14,935 nucleotides of DNA from an uncultured Verrucomicrobiales bacterium (GCA_938001985.1 CALLBE010000124.1:1-14935); one strand, 5' to 3'. Positions 6,115-13,572 are shown, counted from the stretch's first letter. Translations and numbers: made by a program. Notes: generated by a model not told the origin, from the letters alone.

Positions 6115-8148
6115 ATGGCACAACAAAATAACAACACACCTAATAAGAAGAAACCGACTTTAGACTTAATTGCTGATAAACCGGCAAATAAGCGCGCAAA
6201 AAAAGGAGGGCAAGCTTCACGTGCAGGGCATCATAAGAAGCATATCAACCAGCAGAAGCGTGAGGCTTTAGACATCTTCGCTGAAGAGGGTAAGAAAAAG
6301 ACATCGCAGGTTGTTAAGAAAGCTAATGAAGTCGAAGCGGTTGAGGCCGATACGGCTTCTGATAGCAAAGTAGTGAGCTTGAAACCACCGATTGTTGTCG
6401 GTGATTTGGCGGAAAAAATCGGGTTAAAACCATTCCAGTTGATGGCAGACCTCATTAAACTTGAGGTGTTTGTCAACCCAACACAAGCGATTGAGCCTGA
6501 TATTGCGGCCGTTATTTGTGATAAGTACGGGTTTAAATTTGAGCGTGAAAAACGCCAAAAAGGAACCGGTGTTACGAAGAAAGAGGCTTCTGTTAAAGAG
6601 CCTAAAAAGGTGGTTGAACAGGATCAAGGCAAGCTAGAGCTCCGTTCTCCAATCATTGCGTTCATGGGGCACGTTGATCACGGTAAGACAACCATGCTCG
6701 ATTACTACCGTAAGTCTAGAATCACGGTAGGTGAAGCGGGTGGTATCACTCAGGGTATTGGTGCTTATAAGGTAGAGCACGAAGGCAAGCCAGTGACGTT
6801 TTTAGACACTCCAGGTCACGCTATTTTCTCAGGTATGCGTAAGCGTGGCGCTGCAATCACGGACATCGTTGTTCTCGTGGTGGCTGCAGATGACGGCATC
6901 ATGCCTCAGACTAAGGAGGCGATAAAACACGCCAAAGAAGCAGACAAAACAATCATTGTTGCCATTAACAAATGTGATTCTCAAGGGGCAGATCCGATGC
7001 GAGTCATGGGTCAGTTGATGGAGAATGATATCACGCCAGTTGATTTCGGTGGTGATGTGGAATGTGTTCAAGTATCAGCTCTTAAAGGAGATGGTATGGA
7101 AGATCTTTTAGGCCTCTTAGCACTTCAAGCAGAGGTTCTGGAGCTTCAGGCAAATCCAAAAGCGAATGCTCGTGCGTTCGTTATTGAGGCAGAAATTAAA
7201 GAAGGCCGTGGACCGACTTCAACTGTGATTGTTGAAGACGGAACCTTAAAGCAAGGGATGCCATTCATTTGTGGACCTTACGCAGGTAAGATCAAGGGAA
7301 TGGTGAACGATAAGGGAGAGCGTATTAAAGAGGCTCTTCCTGGTTCACCTGTCGAAGTTCTAGGTTTCAACGAATTGCCTAATGTGGGCGATGATCTTGT
7401 CGAAATGAAGAATGACAGGGAAGCGAAGAAACTTTCTGACGAGCGTTTGGGCGCGGATCGTGTCAATCGTCTTTCGACGCCTCAAAAAATGAGACTCGAA
7501 GATCTCATGACCATGGCTTATGAGGGGGGTGACAAGCCAACCTTAAAGATCATTTTAAAGACAGATGTTCAAGGTTCTGTCCAAGCGATTACGGGTGCAA
7601 TTGAGGACATTGAGACGTCAAAAGTAGATGTTAAATTTGTAACCGCTGCCGCTGGTGCTATTACCGAGACAGATGTTGTGATGGCGGCTTCAGGAGATGA
7701 TGCTGTAATCATTGGTTTCAATACGAAAGTGGATGCTAAGGCTGCTCGTGCAGCTAAAAAAGAAGGGGTTCAAATCAAACTTTACTCCATTGTTTATGAG
7801 CTGATTGATCAAGTGAGAGATGCCATGGAAGGCATGCTTGAGCCAGAAGTTCGTGAGACAGTAATCGGTAAGGCTACGGTGAGAATGGTCTTCAAAGTTC
7901 ACAAAGGAAAAGCAGCCGGTTCTTATGTCGATGAAGGTAAGGTTAAGCGAACCGCTCATGCCCGTGTTCTTCGTGGCGGAATCCCTGTGTTCGACGGTAA
8001 GATGTCAACGCTTCGTCGCTTCCAAGAGGAAGTGGATGAAATCAAATTTGGTACGGAGTGTGGTATCCGTTTAGGTAGTTTCGATGACTATGAAGAGAAC
8101 GATGTTATCGAGTGTTACATTTTAGAAAACATTGACCAAAAGCTTTAA
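6115..8148 (+). CDS. infB: Translation initiation factor IF-2
   Basis: A 677-residue GTPase that brings initiator fMet-tRNA to the 30S subunit and promotes subunit joining. The N-terminal 150 residues are lysine-rich and low in complexity (KKKPTLDLIADK, GHHKKHINQQKREALDIF), followed by an IF2-N-like segment (VGDLAEKIGLKPFQLMADLI). The GTPase core has P-loop GHVDHGKT at 185-192, DTPGH at 231-235, NKCD at 285-288 and a SALKG box near 321. Domain II follows at about 350-440, and the C-terminal fMet-tRNA-binding part ends GTECGIRLGSFDDYEENDVI. It is shorter than E. coli IF2 (890) because the N-terminal extension is brief. The gap from nusA is 46 bases without a terminator, and rbfA begins three bases after its stop. 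Confidence 0.98.
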   Translation: MAQQNNNTPNKKKPTLDLIADKPANKRAKKGGQASRAGHHKKHINQQKREALDIFAEEGKKKTSQVVKKANEVEAVEADTASDSKVVSLKPPIVVGDLAEKIGLKPFQLMADLIKLEVFVNPTQAIEPDIAAVICDKYGFKFEREKRQKGTGVTKKEASVKEPKKVVEQDQGKLELRSPIIAFMGHVDHGKTTMLDYYRKSRITVGEAGGITQGIGAYKVEHEGKPVTFLDTPGHAIFSGMRKRGAAITDIVVLVVAADDGIMPQTKEAIKHAKEADKTIIVAINKCDSQGADPMRVMGQLMENDITPVDFGGDVECVQVSALKGDGMEDLLGLLALQAEVLELQANPKANARAFVIEAEIKEGRGPTSTVIVEDGTLKQGMPFICGPYAGKIKGMVNDKGERIKEALPGSPVEVLGFNELPNVGDDLVEMKNDREAKKLSDERLGADRVNRLSTPQKMRLEDLMTMAYEGGDKPTLKIILKTDVQGSVQAITGAIEDIETSKVDVKFVTAAAGAITETDVVMAASGDDAVIIGFNTKVDAKAARAAKKEGVQIKLYSIVYELIDQVRDAMEGMLEPEVRETVIGKATVRMVFKVHKGKAAGSYVDEGKVKRTAHARVLRGGIPVFDGKMSTLRRFQEEVDEIKFGTECGIRLGSFDDYEENDVIECYILENIDQKL

Positions 8149-8151
8149 GTT

Positions 8152-8514
8152 TTGTCCCAGCGTCTTCAACGAATTAACGAATTATTAAAGCGCGAAATCA
8201 GTAGCGTTATTCAGAGAGATTTTGAGTTCTCTAATTGTTTGGTTTCGGTCACCGATGTGGTGACCACGAATGATTTGAGAGAGGCTAAGGTCTTGATCAG
8301 TATTTTAGGTCAAGGAGCCGGTGTTTTTGAAAAAATTCAAGTCCGCCGTGGAGCGATTCAACAAAAGGTCTCCAAGCGTGTGGTGCTGAAGCACTTCCCT
8401 GTCTTTACCTTCAAGCTCACCGATGCTCTCGAGAGAGGTAATGAGGTGGTGGATCTGTTGCAGGAAGTGGAAAAACTCCCGCAAGCGCCCATCCCTGACG
8501 ACGAGGAGCTTTAA
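8152..8514 (+). CDS. rbfA: 30S ribosome-binding factor RbfA
   Basis: A 120-residue KH-fold protein that assists late maturation of the 30S subunit and 16S rRNA processing, important in the cold. The opening SQRLQRINELLKREISSVIQ is the typical helix-1 pattern. It is followed by the beta-rich core with VSVTDVVTTNDLREAKVLIS and, near the end, the FKLTDALERGNEVVDLL helix region. The start is TTG at 8152, three bases after the infB stop. No ATG or GTG gives the conserved N-terminus, and the close spacing suggests re-initiation by ribosomes finishing infB. Downstream truB, a common partner, is absent. Confidence 0.92.
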   Translation: MSQRLQRINELLKREISSVIQRDFEFSNCLVSVTDVVTTNDLREAKVLISILGQGAGVFEKIQVRRGAIQQKVSKRVVLKHFPVFTFKLTDALERGNEVVDLLQEVEKLPQAPIPDDEEL

Positions 8515-8559
8515 TACAATAGGCTGCATTTGCCAGCTTGACCCACTAGACATATAACT

Positions 8560-9405
8560 ATGAAAACCCTCATTATTACTTGCCTTTTGTTTAGCTTGAG
8601 CCTTGTTCAAGCCCAACTTAAAGCCACCGTTTCATTAAAATATACGGACTATATTCAGTATGAAAAAGTAGGTTTGAGAATTAAGCTCGAGAACCGATCG
8701 GGGCAGGATTTTAATTTGGATTCAGAGCCTTGGATCAATATTTTTGTTGAAAGATCAGGCGGCTCTTCGCTTGTTCCAGCCTTTGAGATACGAACGCCTG
8801 CTAAGACATTGGGACCGAACCAGTCGATTACTTTTGAGGCCAACCTCAACCAGGTTTACGACATCAGCCAGTTGGGGAATTATTCAGTTTTTTTAGTTGG
8901 GAATCCTAAAGAAGCCTCCGCTCCTATTTATTCGAACCGCAAGCGTTTCTCCATCCATGAGCCACGTATTATCAAGACGGCGAGACCTGTCGTGGAGCAA
9001 GGTCAGCCTGTGATCGAATATCGATTGCTGGAGTTTTCTAGATTTTCCAAGGATTACTTATACCTTCAGTGCTATTCAATTGCAAAAGGCTATCCTCTCA
9101 ACACCGTTGGATTGGGTGGGTTTATGCGAGACTTCAAGCCTAGCTTAAGGGTTTCAAAAAGTGGAAAAGCGGTTGAGTTTCACCAACAAAACCAGCAGTT
9201 TTTTGTGATGTCTGAGTTGAATATCAATGGGACATTGGCGAGTTTTAAACATTACGTGAGAGCCAACGAAGCTAAGAACCCCCAGCTTTATCTTGATAAT
9301 AAAGGCCTGCCCTTCATTGCGAATGGAAGGTTTTATGATCCAGAGGCTGAGGCGAAGAAGGCTCTGATCCTCAAGAAGGTCAGTCAGCGCCCTCCAGGTT
9401 TTTAA
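8560..9405 (+). CDS. Secreted protein of unknown function, beta-rich
   Basis: A 281-residue protein I do not recognise. Residues 1-18 form a signal peptide (MKTLIITCLLFSLSLVQA, likely cut before QLKA), so the product should reach the periplasm or cell surface. The mature part alternates short hydrophobic and polar segments typical of beta-sandwich domains (KATVSLKYTDYIQYEKVGLR, LGPNQSITFEANL, LGNYSVFLVG). The middle section is rich in tyrosine and arginine and the end is basic (EAKKALILKKVSQRPPGF). There is one cysteine in the predicted mature part (YLQCYS), so no disulfide within a monomer. The gene starts 45 bases after rbfA and ends 36 bases before the agmatine deiminase gene. The hydrophobic N-terminus makes the ATG at 8560 a safe start. 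Confidence 0.75.
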   Translation: MKTLIITCLLFSLSLVQAQLKATVSLKYTDYIQYEKVGLRIKLENRSGQDFNLDSEPWINIFVERSGGSSLVPAFEIRTPAKTLGPNQSITFEANLNQVYDISQLGNYSVFLVGNPKEASAPIYSNRKRFSIHEPRIIKTARPVVEQGQPVIEYRLLEFSRFSKDYLYLQCYSIAKGYPLNTVGLGGFMRDFKPSLRVSKSGKAVEFHQQNQQFFVMSELNINGTLASFKHYVRANEAKNPQLYLDNKGLPFIANGRFYDPEAEAKKALILKKVSQRPPGF

Positions 9406-9441
9406 TTCATCAAGACTTTAGCCTTTTAATCTTTCTCGTTC

Positions 9442-10557
9442 ATGGTCAGTCATGTGAACACAGCTTCCTCGGCTTCGAGAGCATCGAGCGCTTACCGAAT
9501 GCCTGCGGAATGGGAGCCTCAAGAAGCGACTTTATTTTCTTGGCCTGATAACGCTGAGCACTGGGGCAGTCATTCGCTCTCAGCGCTACAGCAGAAGTTT
9601 GCTCAAATCTGTGCCACGATCTCGCGCTTCCAAAAGGTTGAGATCAATATCGCGGCTTCGTGCCTTGACTCAGCTCGTCAGGCAATCCTTAGCCAGGGTG
9701 GGGAGTTGGCTCAGGTTGAGTTTATTGAAATGCCTCATGACGATGTTTGGTGCCGTGATCATGGGCCGATCATTGTTCATGATTTAAGAAATGAGGAAAG
9801 AGTGGCTCTTAATTGGGAGTTCAATGGTTGGGGCGACCGGTTTCATCCATACGAGTTAGATAATCAAGTGCCTCAACGTTACGCTCGGCATAAGGGAATG
9901 CGTTGTGAAAACACCCAAAGAATTCTTGAGGGCGGAGCAATTGAGGTGAATGGGCAAGGCTTGTTGATGACGACAGAGGCGGTTTTATTAAATGAGAACC
10001 GTCACCCCGGTGGTGATGATTTATTGAAGTCAAAGTCCGAGCTTGAAGCCGACTTGGCGCGCTTTTTGGGCGTGAAGACCATCCTTTGGTTAAATGAAGG
10101 TCTTGAGGGAGATGACACCGGTGGTCACATTGATGACTTGGCGCGTTTCACTCCTAGTGGAGACATTTTAGCCGTGCATACCGATAATCAGAACCTTCAT
10201 AATTTTGGAGTTTGTTCAGAGAACTGGCGTCGTCTGAGAGAAATGCTCACCGAGGTGCCTGAGCTTAAAAACAAAGAAATTATCAAACTTGAGCTCCCAG
10301 AAGTCAGAGCGTCGAATGCTGAAGGCTCTCGCCTCCCTGTGATGCCTGCGAGCTATGCGAATTATTTGATTTTAAATGAGGCCGTTCTGGTGCCTCAGTT
10401 TGATCTTAAATCTTTGGATTCCTCGGCATTGAGCGTCATTGGAGAGCATTTCCCAGAGAGAGAAATGATAGGAATACCCGCTAGCGACCTCGTGAGCGAA
10501 GGCGGCGCGATTCATTGCATTTCACAGCATATACCCTCGCCTTTAAAATCTTCATAA
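9442..10557 (+). CDS. aguA: Agmatine deiminase family protein
   Basis: A 371-residue enzyme of the guanidino-group-modifying (PAD_porph/AguA) family. The usual reaction is agmatine to N-carbamoylputrescine plus ammonia, a step from arginine to putrescine. Visible signatures: MPAEWEPQEATLFSWP near residue 20, the substrate loop MPHDDVWCRDHGP (97-109, with R105 and D106), WEFNGWG, GDDTGGHIDD with H229 and D231, and the catalytic cysteine C359 in GGAIHCISQH. The more usual ending of that motif is HCxTQQ, so HCISQH is slightly divergent. All expected catalytic positions are present. The 19 residues before MPAEWEP are polar and could be removed by an internal start, but most family members have a similar lead-in. 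The aguB gene for the next step is not in the window. Peptidyl-arginine deiminase activity is a less likely alternative. Confidence 0.87.
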   Translation: MVSHVNTASSASRASSAYRMPAEWEPQEATLFSWPDNAEHWGSHSLSALQQKFAQICATISRFQKVEINIAASCLDSARQAILSQGGELAQVEFIEMPHDDVWCRDHGPIIVHDLRNEERVALNWEFNGWGDRFHPYELDNQVPQRYARHKGMRCENTQRILEGGAIEVNGQGLLMTTEAVLLNENRHPGGDDLLKSKSELEADLARFLGVKTILWLNEGLEGDDTGGHIDDLARFTPSGDILAVHTDNQNLHNFGVCSENWRRLREMLTEVPELKNKEIIKLELPEVRASNAEGSRLPVMPASYANYLILNEAVLVPQFDLKSLDSSALSVIGEHFPEREMIGIPASDLVSEGGAIHCISQHIPSPLKSS

Positions 10558-10570
10558 ATATCCCAGCTGT

Positions 10571-10601
10571 CTCTTCTGAGAGTAGCGAGATTGGTATCTC
10601 G
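10571..10601. terminator. Tandem small hairpins between convergent genes
   Basis: CTCT-TCTG-AGAG (10571-10582) and CGAGAT-TGGT-ATCTCG (10586-10601, perfect 6-base-pair stem) lie in the 45 bases between the two convergent stop codons. That is where a bidirectional terminator would be expected. Neither strand has a T-tract after the stems, so termination activity is uncertain. Confidence 0.3.
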
Positions 10602-10602
10602 T

Positions 10603-11124
10603 CTAAGAGGCCTCCTCGGAGATGTAGGGTTCTGCTTTGGGCCGTAGGCGTTTTCTTTGGAAAGTGCGTTTAGAGAGGGGCGAGCTTGGAGGTGTTGTGA
10701 TCGCTTGATTTTTAGTTTCTTGAACTGAGATTTCACCACATCGTGGGCATAGCTGAGATGGTTCAATCGAGTTTTCTGAGGCGGGTTTGGGCGCGAGGTT
10801 TTCTTTCGCTTGCGCTAAGGATTGAATGGCTAGGGATTGAGGAGTCCCTTCCCCAGGAGCAGGAGTGGGTTTGGTTGCGGAAAAAGGGAGGGTGACGACG
10901 AACACAAGTAGCCCGAGGAGTCCTCCGAGGAGTGCTAGGCTTAAAAAAGCGGCAGCAAAGCCCCCGAGGGCGAAGTTGAGAATGAAGTCTGGAGATTTGC
11001 CCGATTCATACAAAAGAAATGAACCGACAATACTGATAATGAGCCCAGTGCCCACACCGGTGACGAGTAGGGTGTCGATGGTGGAGCGGACGAAGGGCAA
11101 AAATTTATTTTTTTTAGACGCCAT
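10603..11124 (-). CDS. Two-helix membrane protein with a CxxC motif, function unknown
   Basis: A 173-residue protein, the only minus-strand gene in the window. A lysine-rich start (MASKKNKF) is followed by membrane helices at about 16-38 and 48-78, the second long and rich in G/A/L. A proline-rich, flexible cytoplasmic tail carries one LCPRCGE motif (C126, C129) and a strongly basic stretch (SKRTFQRKRLRPK, near 150-162). CPRCG is half of a zinc ribbon; with only two cysteines a metal site would need a second chain or other ligands. It converges on the agmatine deiminase gene and diverges from lepB. The coding case rests on clear helix and tail composition and on the absence of a competing long frame. 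I recognise no family. Confidence 0.65.
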   Translation of the reverse strand: MASKKNKFLPFVRSTIDTLLVTGVGTGLIISIVGSFLLYESGKSPDFILNFALGGFAAAFLSLALLGGLLGLLVFVVTLPFSATKPTPAPGEGTPQSLAIQSLAQAKENLAPKPASENSIEPSQLCPRCGEISVQETKNQAITTPPSSPLSKRTFQRKRLRPKAEPYISEEAS

Positions 11125-11136
11125 CTAGAGGGGGTG

Positions 11137-11165
11137 AGTTTATCTAATTTAATGTTTTTTGGCAA
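11137..11165 (-). promoter_or_regulatory. Candidate promoter of the minus-strand membrane-protein gene
   Basis: On the minus strand TTGCCA (11165-11160, five of six), 17 bases, then TAAACT (11142-11137, four of six). The start would be near 11130, giving a leader of only a few bases before the ATG at 11124. Confidence 0.33.
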
Positions 11166-11205
11166 TGGCATTATCAGAGGGGCGGAGTAATTCAGTTCTA
11201 TACGC

Positions 11206-11233
11206 TTGCAATCTGATGAGAATAAAGAATGAT
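11206..11233 (+). promoter_or_regulatory. Weak promoter candidate for lepB
   Basis: TTGCAA (11206-11211), 16 bases, AATGAT (11228-11233), each four of six. It would start transcription almost at the ATG (11242). It is the best-placed candidate in the 117-base divergent spacer, but evidence is thin. Confidence 0.22.
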
Positions 11234-11241
11234 TTTAGCGC

Positions 11242-12522
11242 ATGACCAGCCCCGATCAATTTATTAGCAACTTGTTTAAGGAATCTTGGCAAAAGAAAGC
11301 CAAGAAGACCGCTGCTGCGGGGCGTCGTTATTTAAATTACCAAAAGGACCGCTTGTCAGAAGATCAGGTGACGGCGATCAATCAGTTGATTCTAGATTTA
11401 AAAAAGGAGCGAAAAGGAGGCTCGCCTGAGAGGGCTGAGGTTCTGAGTCAGGAGCTTGAGGTGATGTGTGGCAATGCGTTGCCTCATTACACACCAGAGA
11501 CGGAGATGCAGTTCCAAGTAGTGGACATTTTTGTTACGATTGTGGTTATTTTTGCCATTAGGACTTTTATATTCCAGCCGTATCGAATTCCAACAGGGTC
11601 TATGCAACCGACGTTGAACGGGGTTAAGGTTGAGCCGTTGGCGAGGGCCGAGTGGCCGGGGGCATTCAGTCGAGTGCTTCAGTACCCATTGAACGGAAAG
11701 GCGTATGTCGATTGCAAGGTGACGGATGATGATGTGTTGGTTGGGGTGAGAGATAAGATGTTTTTGGTTTTTTTAAATCAGACGGAATTGAAATTTAAGA
11801 GCGGTAAGAAGAAGACCATTAATGTGCCTCTGAGTCAGGCATTGGAGGCAGGGTTATTTGATTACATAAGAAATAATCAAGTGTTTGCAGTGAACCCAGG
11901 AGGTCTTTTGGATAATATCGTCGTGCCTGTTAAGAAGGGAGATGTGTTGTTTTCTGGCGCGTTTGAGGCGGGTGATACAATTGTGGTGAATAAGATGGAA
12001 TATCACTTCCGTAAGCCAAAGCTGGGCGAGGTGTTTGTTTTTGATACCCTTGGAATATCGAATCTCAAGGAGTTCACTGGGGATCAAGCGGGAGGTTCAA
12101 ATTATATCAAGCGTCTTTCAGGTTTGCCTGGGCAGCGAGTTGAGATTCAGTCGCCTGAGTTGTTTGTCGATGATCAAAGAGCTGAGGGCTTGGGATTCGA
12201 GCGAGTAATGAGACGTGAGCCCCCTTATAACCCTACCGGCTATTTTGGTAACCAGAGACAACTTTATATCGATGGGAATAAAATCCCTCGATTGCTGCGA
12301 AACACCGATGGATCGCCTAAATTAGAAGACTCTAGACGCCAAGTATTTAAGCTAAACAAGGGAGAGGATGTGAATCTTCATGAATATTTAGCCCTGGGTG
12401 ACAATACGGAGAATTCGTTAGATTCTCGTGCATGGGGGCCGGTTTATCAGCATAACGTCGTGGGGCCTGCGGGTATCGCTATCTGGCCATTCACCAATGG
12501 TCATTTTGGATTTATTAAGTAA
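11242..12522 (+). CDS. lepB: Signal peptidase I with a large insertion
   Basis: A 426-residue membrane-bound serine/lysine protease that removes signal peptides from exported proteins on the outer face of the inner membrane. Residues 1-90 are a charged cytoplasmic-looking extension. A membrane helix at about 92-110 (VVDIFVTIVVIFAIRTFIF) leads into RIPTGSMQPTL with nucleophile S120. Conserved boxes follow: GDTIVVNK at 244-251, the general-base lysine K290 in NYIKRLSGLPGQRVEI, and GDNTENSLDSRAWGPV from 386. In E. coli LepB only 9 residues separate the serine from the GD of the next box; here there are 124, so about 115 extra residues (roughly 128-242) are inserted next to the active site. All catalytic residues remain. 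Only one membrane helix is evident, against two in E. coli. The next gene starts 12 bases downstream. Confidence 0.95.
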   Translation: MTSPDQFISNLFKESWQKKAKKTAAAGRRYLNYQKDRLSEDQVTAINQLILDLKKERKGGSPERAEVLSQELEVMCGNALPHYTPETEMQFQVVDIFVTIVVIFAIRTFIFQPYRIPTGSMQPTLNGVKVEPLARAEWPGAFSRVLQYPLNGKAYVDCKVTDDDVLVGVRDKMFLVFLNQTELKFKSGKKKTINVPLSQALEAGLFDYIRNNQVFAVNPGGLLDNIVVPVKKGDVLFSGAFEAGDTIVVNKMEYHFRKPKLGEVFVFDTLGISNLKEFTGDQAGGSNYIKRLSGLPGQRVEIQSPELFVDDQRAEGLGFERVMRREPPYNPTGYFGNQRQLYIDGNKIPRLLRNTDGSPKLEDSRRQVFKLNKGEDVNLHEYLALGDNTENSLDSRAWGPVYQHNVVGPAGIAIWPFTNGHFGFIK

Positions 12523-12534
12523 GAGAAGACGCGC

Positions 12535-13377
12535 GTGGCTGACTCCGTTGTTGACCCTCAAGAAGTAACAAAGGCAGCTAAGTCTAATTTGGCTTTTGCC
12601 CTAAATTGCCTGCCCAAGGAACGGCGAGACGACATGGTGACGTTTTATGCGTTTTGTCGTATTGTAGACGATATTGCGGATTCAGAAAGCCTGCCATTGG
12701 CAGAAAAGCAGGTTCAGCTCGGGGCTTGGAAAAAGGCGTTTGAGAGGGGAGAGGTTGCTGAGGGCTCATTTGAGAAGAGTGTTTTAGCGTTGGCGGCAAA
12801 GCACGCGATCGATACACAATTATTCTTGGCGGTGGTTGAGGGGTGCACGGAGGATCTGACGCCTGTGGTTTTTCAAACATGGGAGGCGCTGAAGCAATAC
12901 AATTGGAAGGTGGCTTGTGCCGTTGGGATGGTCTCTGCCAAGATATTCGGCTGCTCCACGCCTGAGTCGGAGACCTATGCGGTGAAGCTTGGGCACGCGT
13001 TACAGTTGACGAATATTTTGCGTGATGTAGGGCATGACTGGGACTTTGATCAACGAGTTTATCTGCCCGTGGAGGACATGGAGCGGTTTGGCTATAGCCT
13101 TGAGAAGTTGCAGAACAAAGTAGTTGATTCCTCATTCATGGAGATGATGGCCTACCAGGCGAAGCGAGCAGAAAACTTGTTCAAGGAGGCTGAAGAGTGC
13201 TTGCCTGTTGAAGATAGAAAAGCGCTTTTACCTGCTCGGATGATGGGGGAGGTTTATTATTTACTGCTACAGAAAATTAAAAAAAATCAGTTCAACGTGT
13301 TTGAGAAAGTGCATCGCGTCTCAAAGGTGAGGAAGGTGCTGGTGTTGCTTTGCTTTTTGATTAAAGCGCGTGTGTAG
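12535..13377 (+). CDS. Squalene/phytoene synthase family protein
   Basis: A 280-residue head-to-head prenyl transferase that condenses two C15 or C20 isoprenoid diphosphates to presqualene/squalene or phytoene. Both Mg-binding aspartate motifs are present: DDIAD at 45-49 in FYAFCRIVDDIADS, and DVGHD at 164-168 in LTNILRDVGHDW, followed by RVYLP. The segment YNWKVACAVG stands where many members have YCYxVAGxVG. The start is GTG at 12535, 12 bases after lepB, which gives the usual short lead before the first helix. A weak purine run (AGAGAAG) lies upstream. No desaturase, hpnE or second synthase is beside it, so product cannot be decided between squalene and phytoene. The C-terminal 25 residues are basic and hydrophobic, possibly membrane-associating. 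Confidence 0.9.
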   Translation: MADSVVDPQEVTKAAKSNLAFALNCLPKERRDDMVTFYAFCRIVDDIADSESLPLAEKQVQLGAWKKAFERGEVAEGSFEKSVLALAAKHAIDTQLFLAVVEGCTEDLTPVVFQTWEALKQYNWKVACAVGMVSAKIFGCSTPESETYAVKLGHALQLTNILRDVGHDWDFDQRVYLPVEDMERFGYSLEKLQNKVVDSSFMEMMAYQAKRAENLFKEAEECLPVEDRKALLPARMMGEVYYLLLQKIKKNQFNVFEKVHRVSKVRKVLVLLCFLIKARV

Positions 13378-13394
13378 AGCTTAGGCTCTCTTTT
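13376..13394 (+). terminator. Small terminator overlapping the synthase stop codon
   Basis: AGAGC (13376-13380) pairs with GCTCT (13385-13389) around TTAG, followed by C and four T (13391-13394). The 5' arm begins inside the TAG stop (13375-13377). The stem is short, so efficiency is uncertain, but position and T-run fit the end of the lepB transcript. Confidence 0.5.
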
Positions 13395-13465
13395 GGGTTC
13401 ATTAAGAACGATTTTCTGAGAAGTGGAGGGGTTTTATTTCCTCAAATAAAGCTAGATTTTTGATC

Positions 13466-13490
13466 AATTCGTGAGCGTTTGAGCTGAATT
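13466..13490 (+). promoter_or_regulatory. Inverted repeat in the accB upstream region
   Basis: AATTC (13466-13470) is complementary to GAATT (13486-13490). AGC (13474-13476) and GCT (13483-13485) extend the stem if GTG is bulged. There is no T-tract. It lies about 80-105 bases before accB, inside the 195-base spacer, and may be a regulatory site or chance dyad. Confidence 0.3.
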
Positions 13491-13514
13491 AAGCGGGTTC
13501 GAATCCTAGAACAC

Positions 13515-13543
13515 TTGACTATGTTGTTAATAGTAGTCAGATT
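13515..13543 (+). promoter_or_regulatory. Possible accB promoter with overlapping dyad
   Basis: TTGACT (13515-13520, five of six) with a 17-base spacer to CAGATT (13538-13543, three of six) is a poor but possible promoter. The dyad TGACTA (13516-13521) / TAGTCA (13534-13539), separated by 12 bases, overlaps the -35 and abuts the -10. That arrangement would suit an operator. The regulator is unknown. Confidence 0.33.
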
Positions 13544-13572
13544 TAGTTGAGATAAATAACTCTTCAAAGACT

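Noticed and set aside
8521..8539. Hairpin AGGCTG/CAGCTT after rbfA as a terminator.
   Set aside because: Six pairs with one wobble and no T-tract afterwards (GACCC follows), so not supportable as an intrinsic terminator.
10512..10766. 84-codon minus-strand frame overlapping the ends of aguA and the minus-strand membrane-protein gene.
   Set aside because: Overlaps two better-supported genes in other frames and shows no recognisable feature.
10865..11128. 87-codon plus-strand frame opposite the two-helix membrane protein.
   Set aside because: Low-complexity Arg/Pro/Ser content. The minus-strand frame has convincing helices, a sensible start and a CxxC motif.
12584..13135. 183-codon open frame on the minus strand opposite the squalene/phytoene synthase gene.
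   Set aside because: Composition is Pro/Ser/Gln/His-rich without a domain, and it is fully antisense to a gene with intact catalytic motifs. It is a shadow frame.
13493..13508. GGGTTCGAATCC looks like a tRNA T-loop.
   Set aside because: The flanking stem bases do not pair beyond three positions, and no anticodon, D arm or acceptor stem can be built from the surrounding 75 bases. It is chance or a decayed remnant at most.
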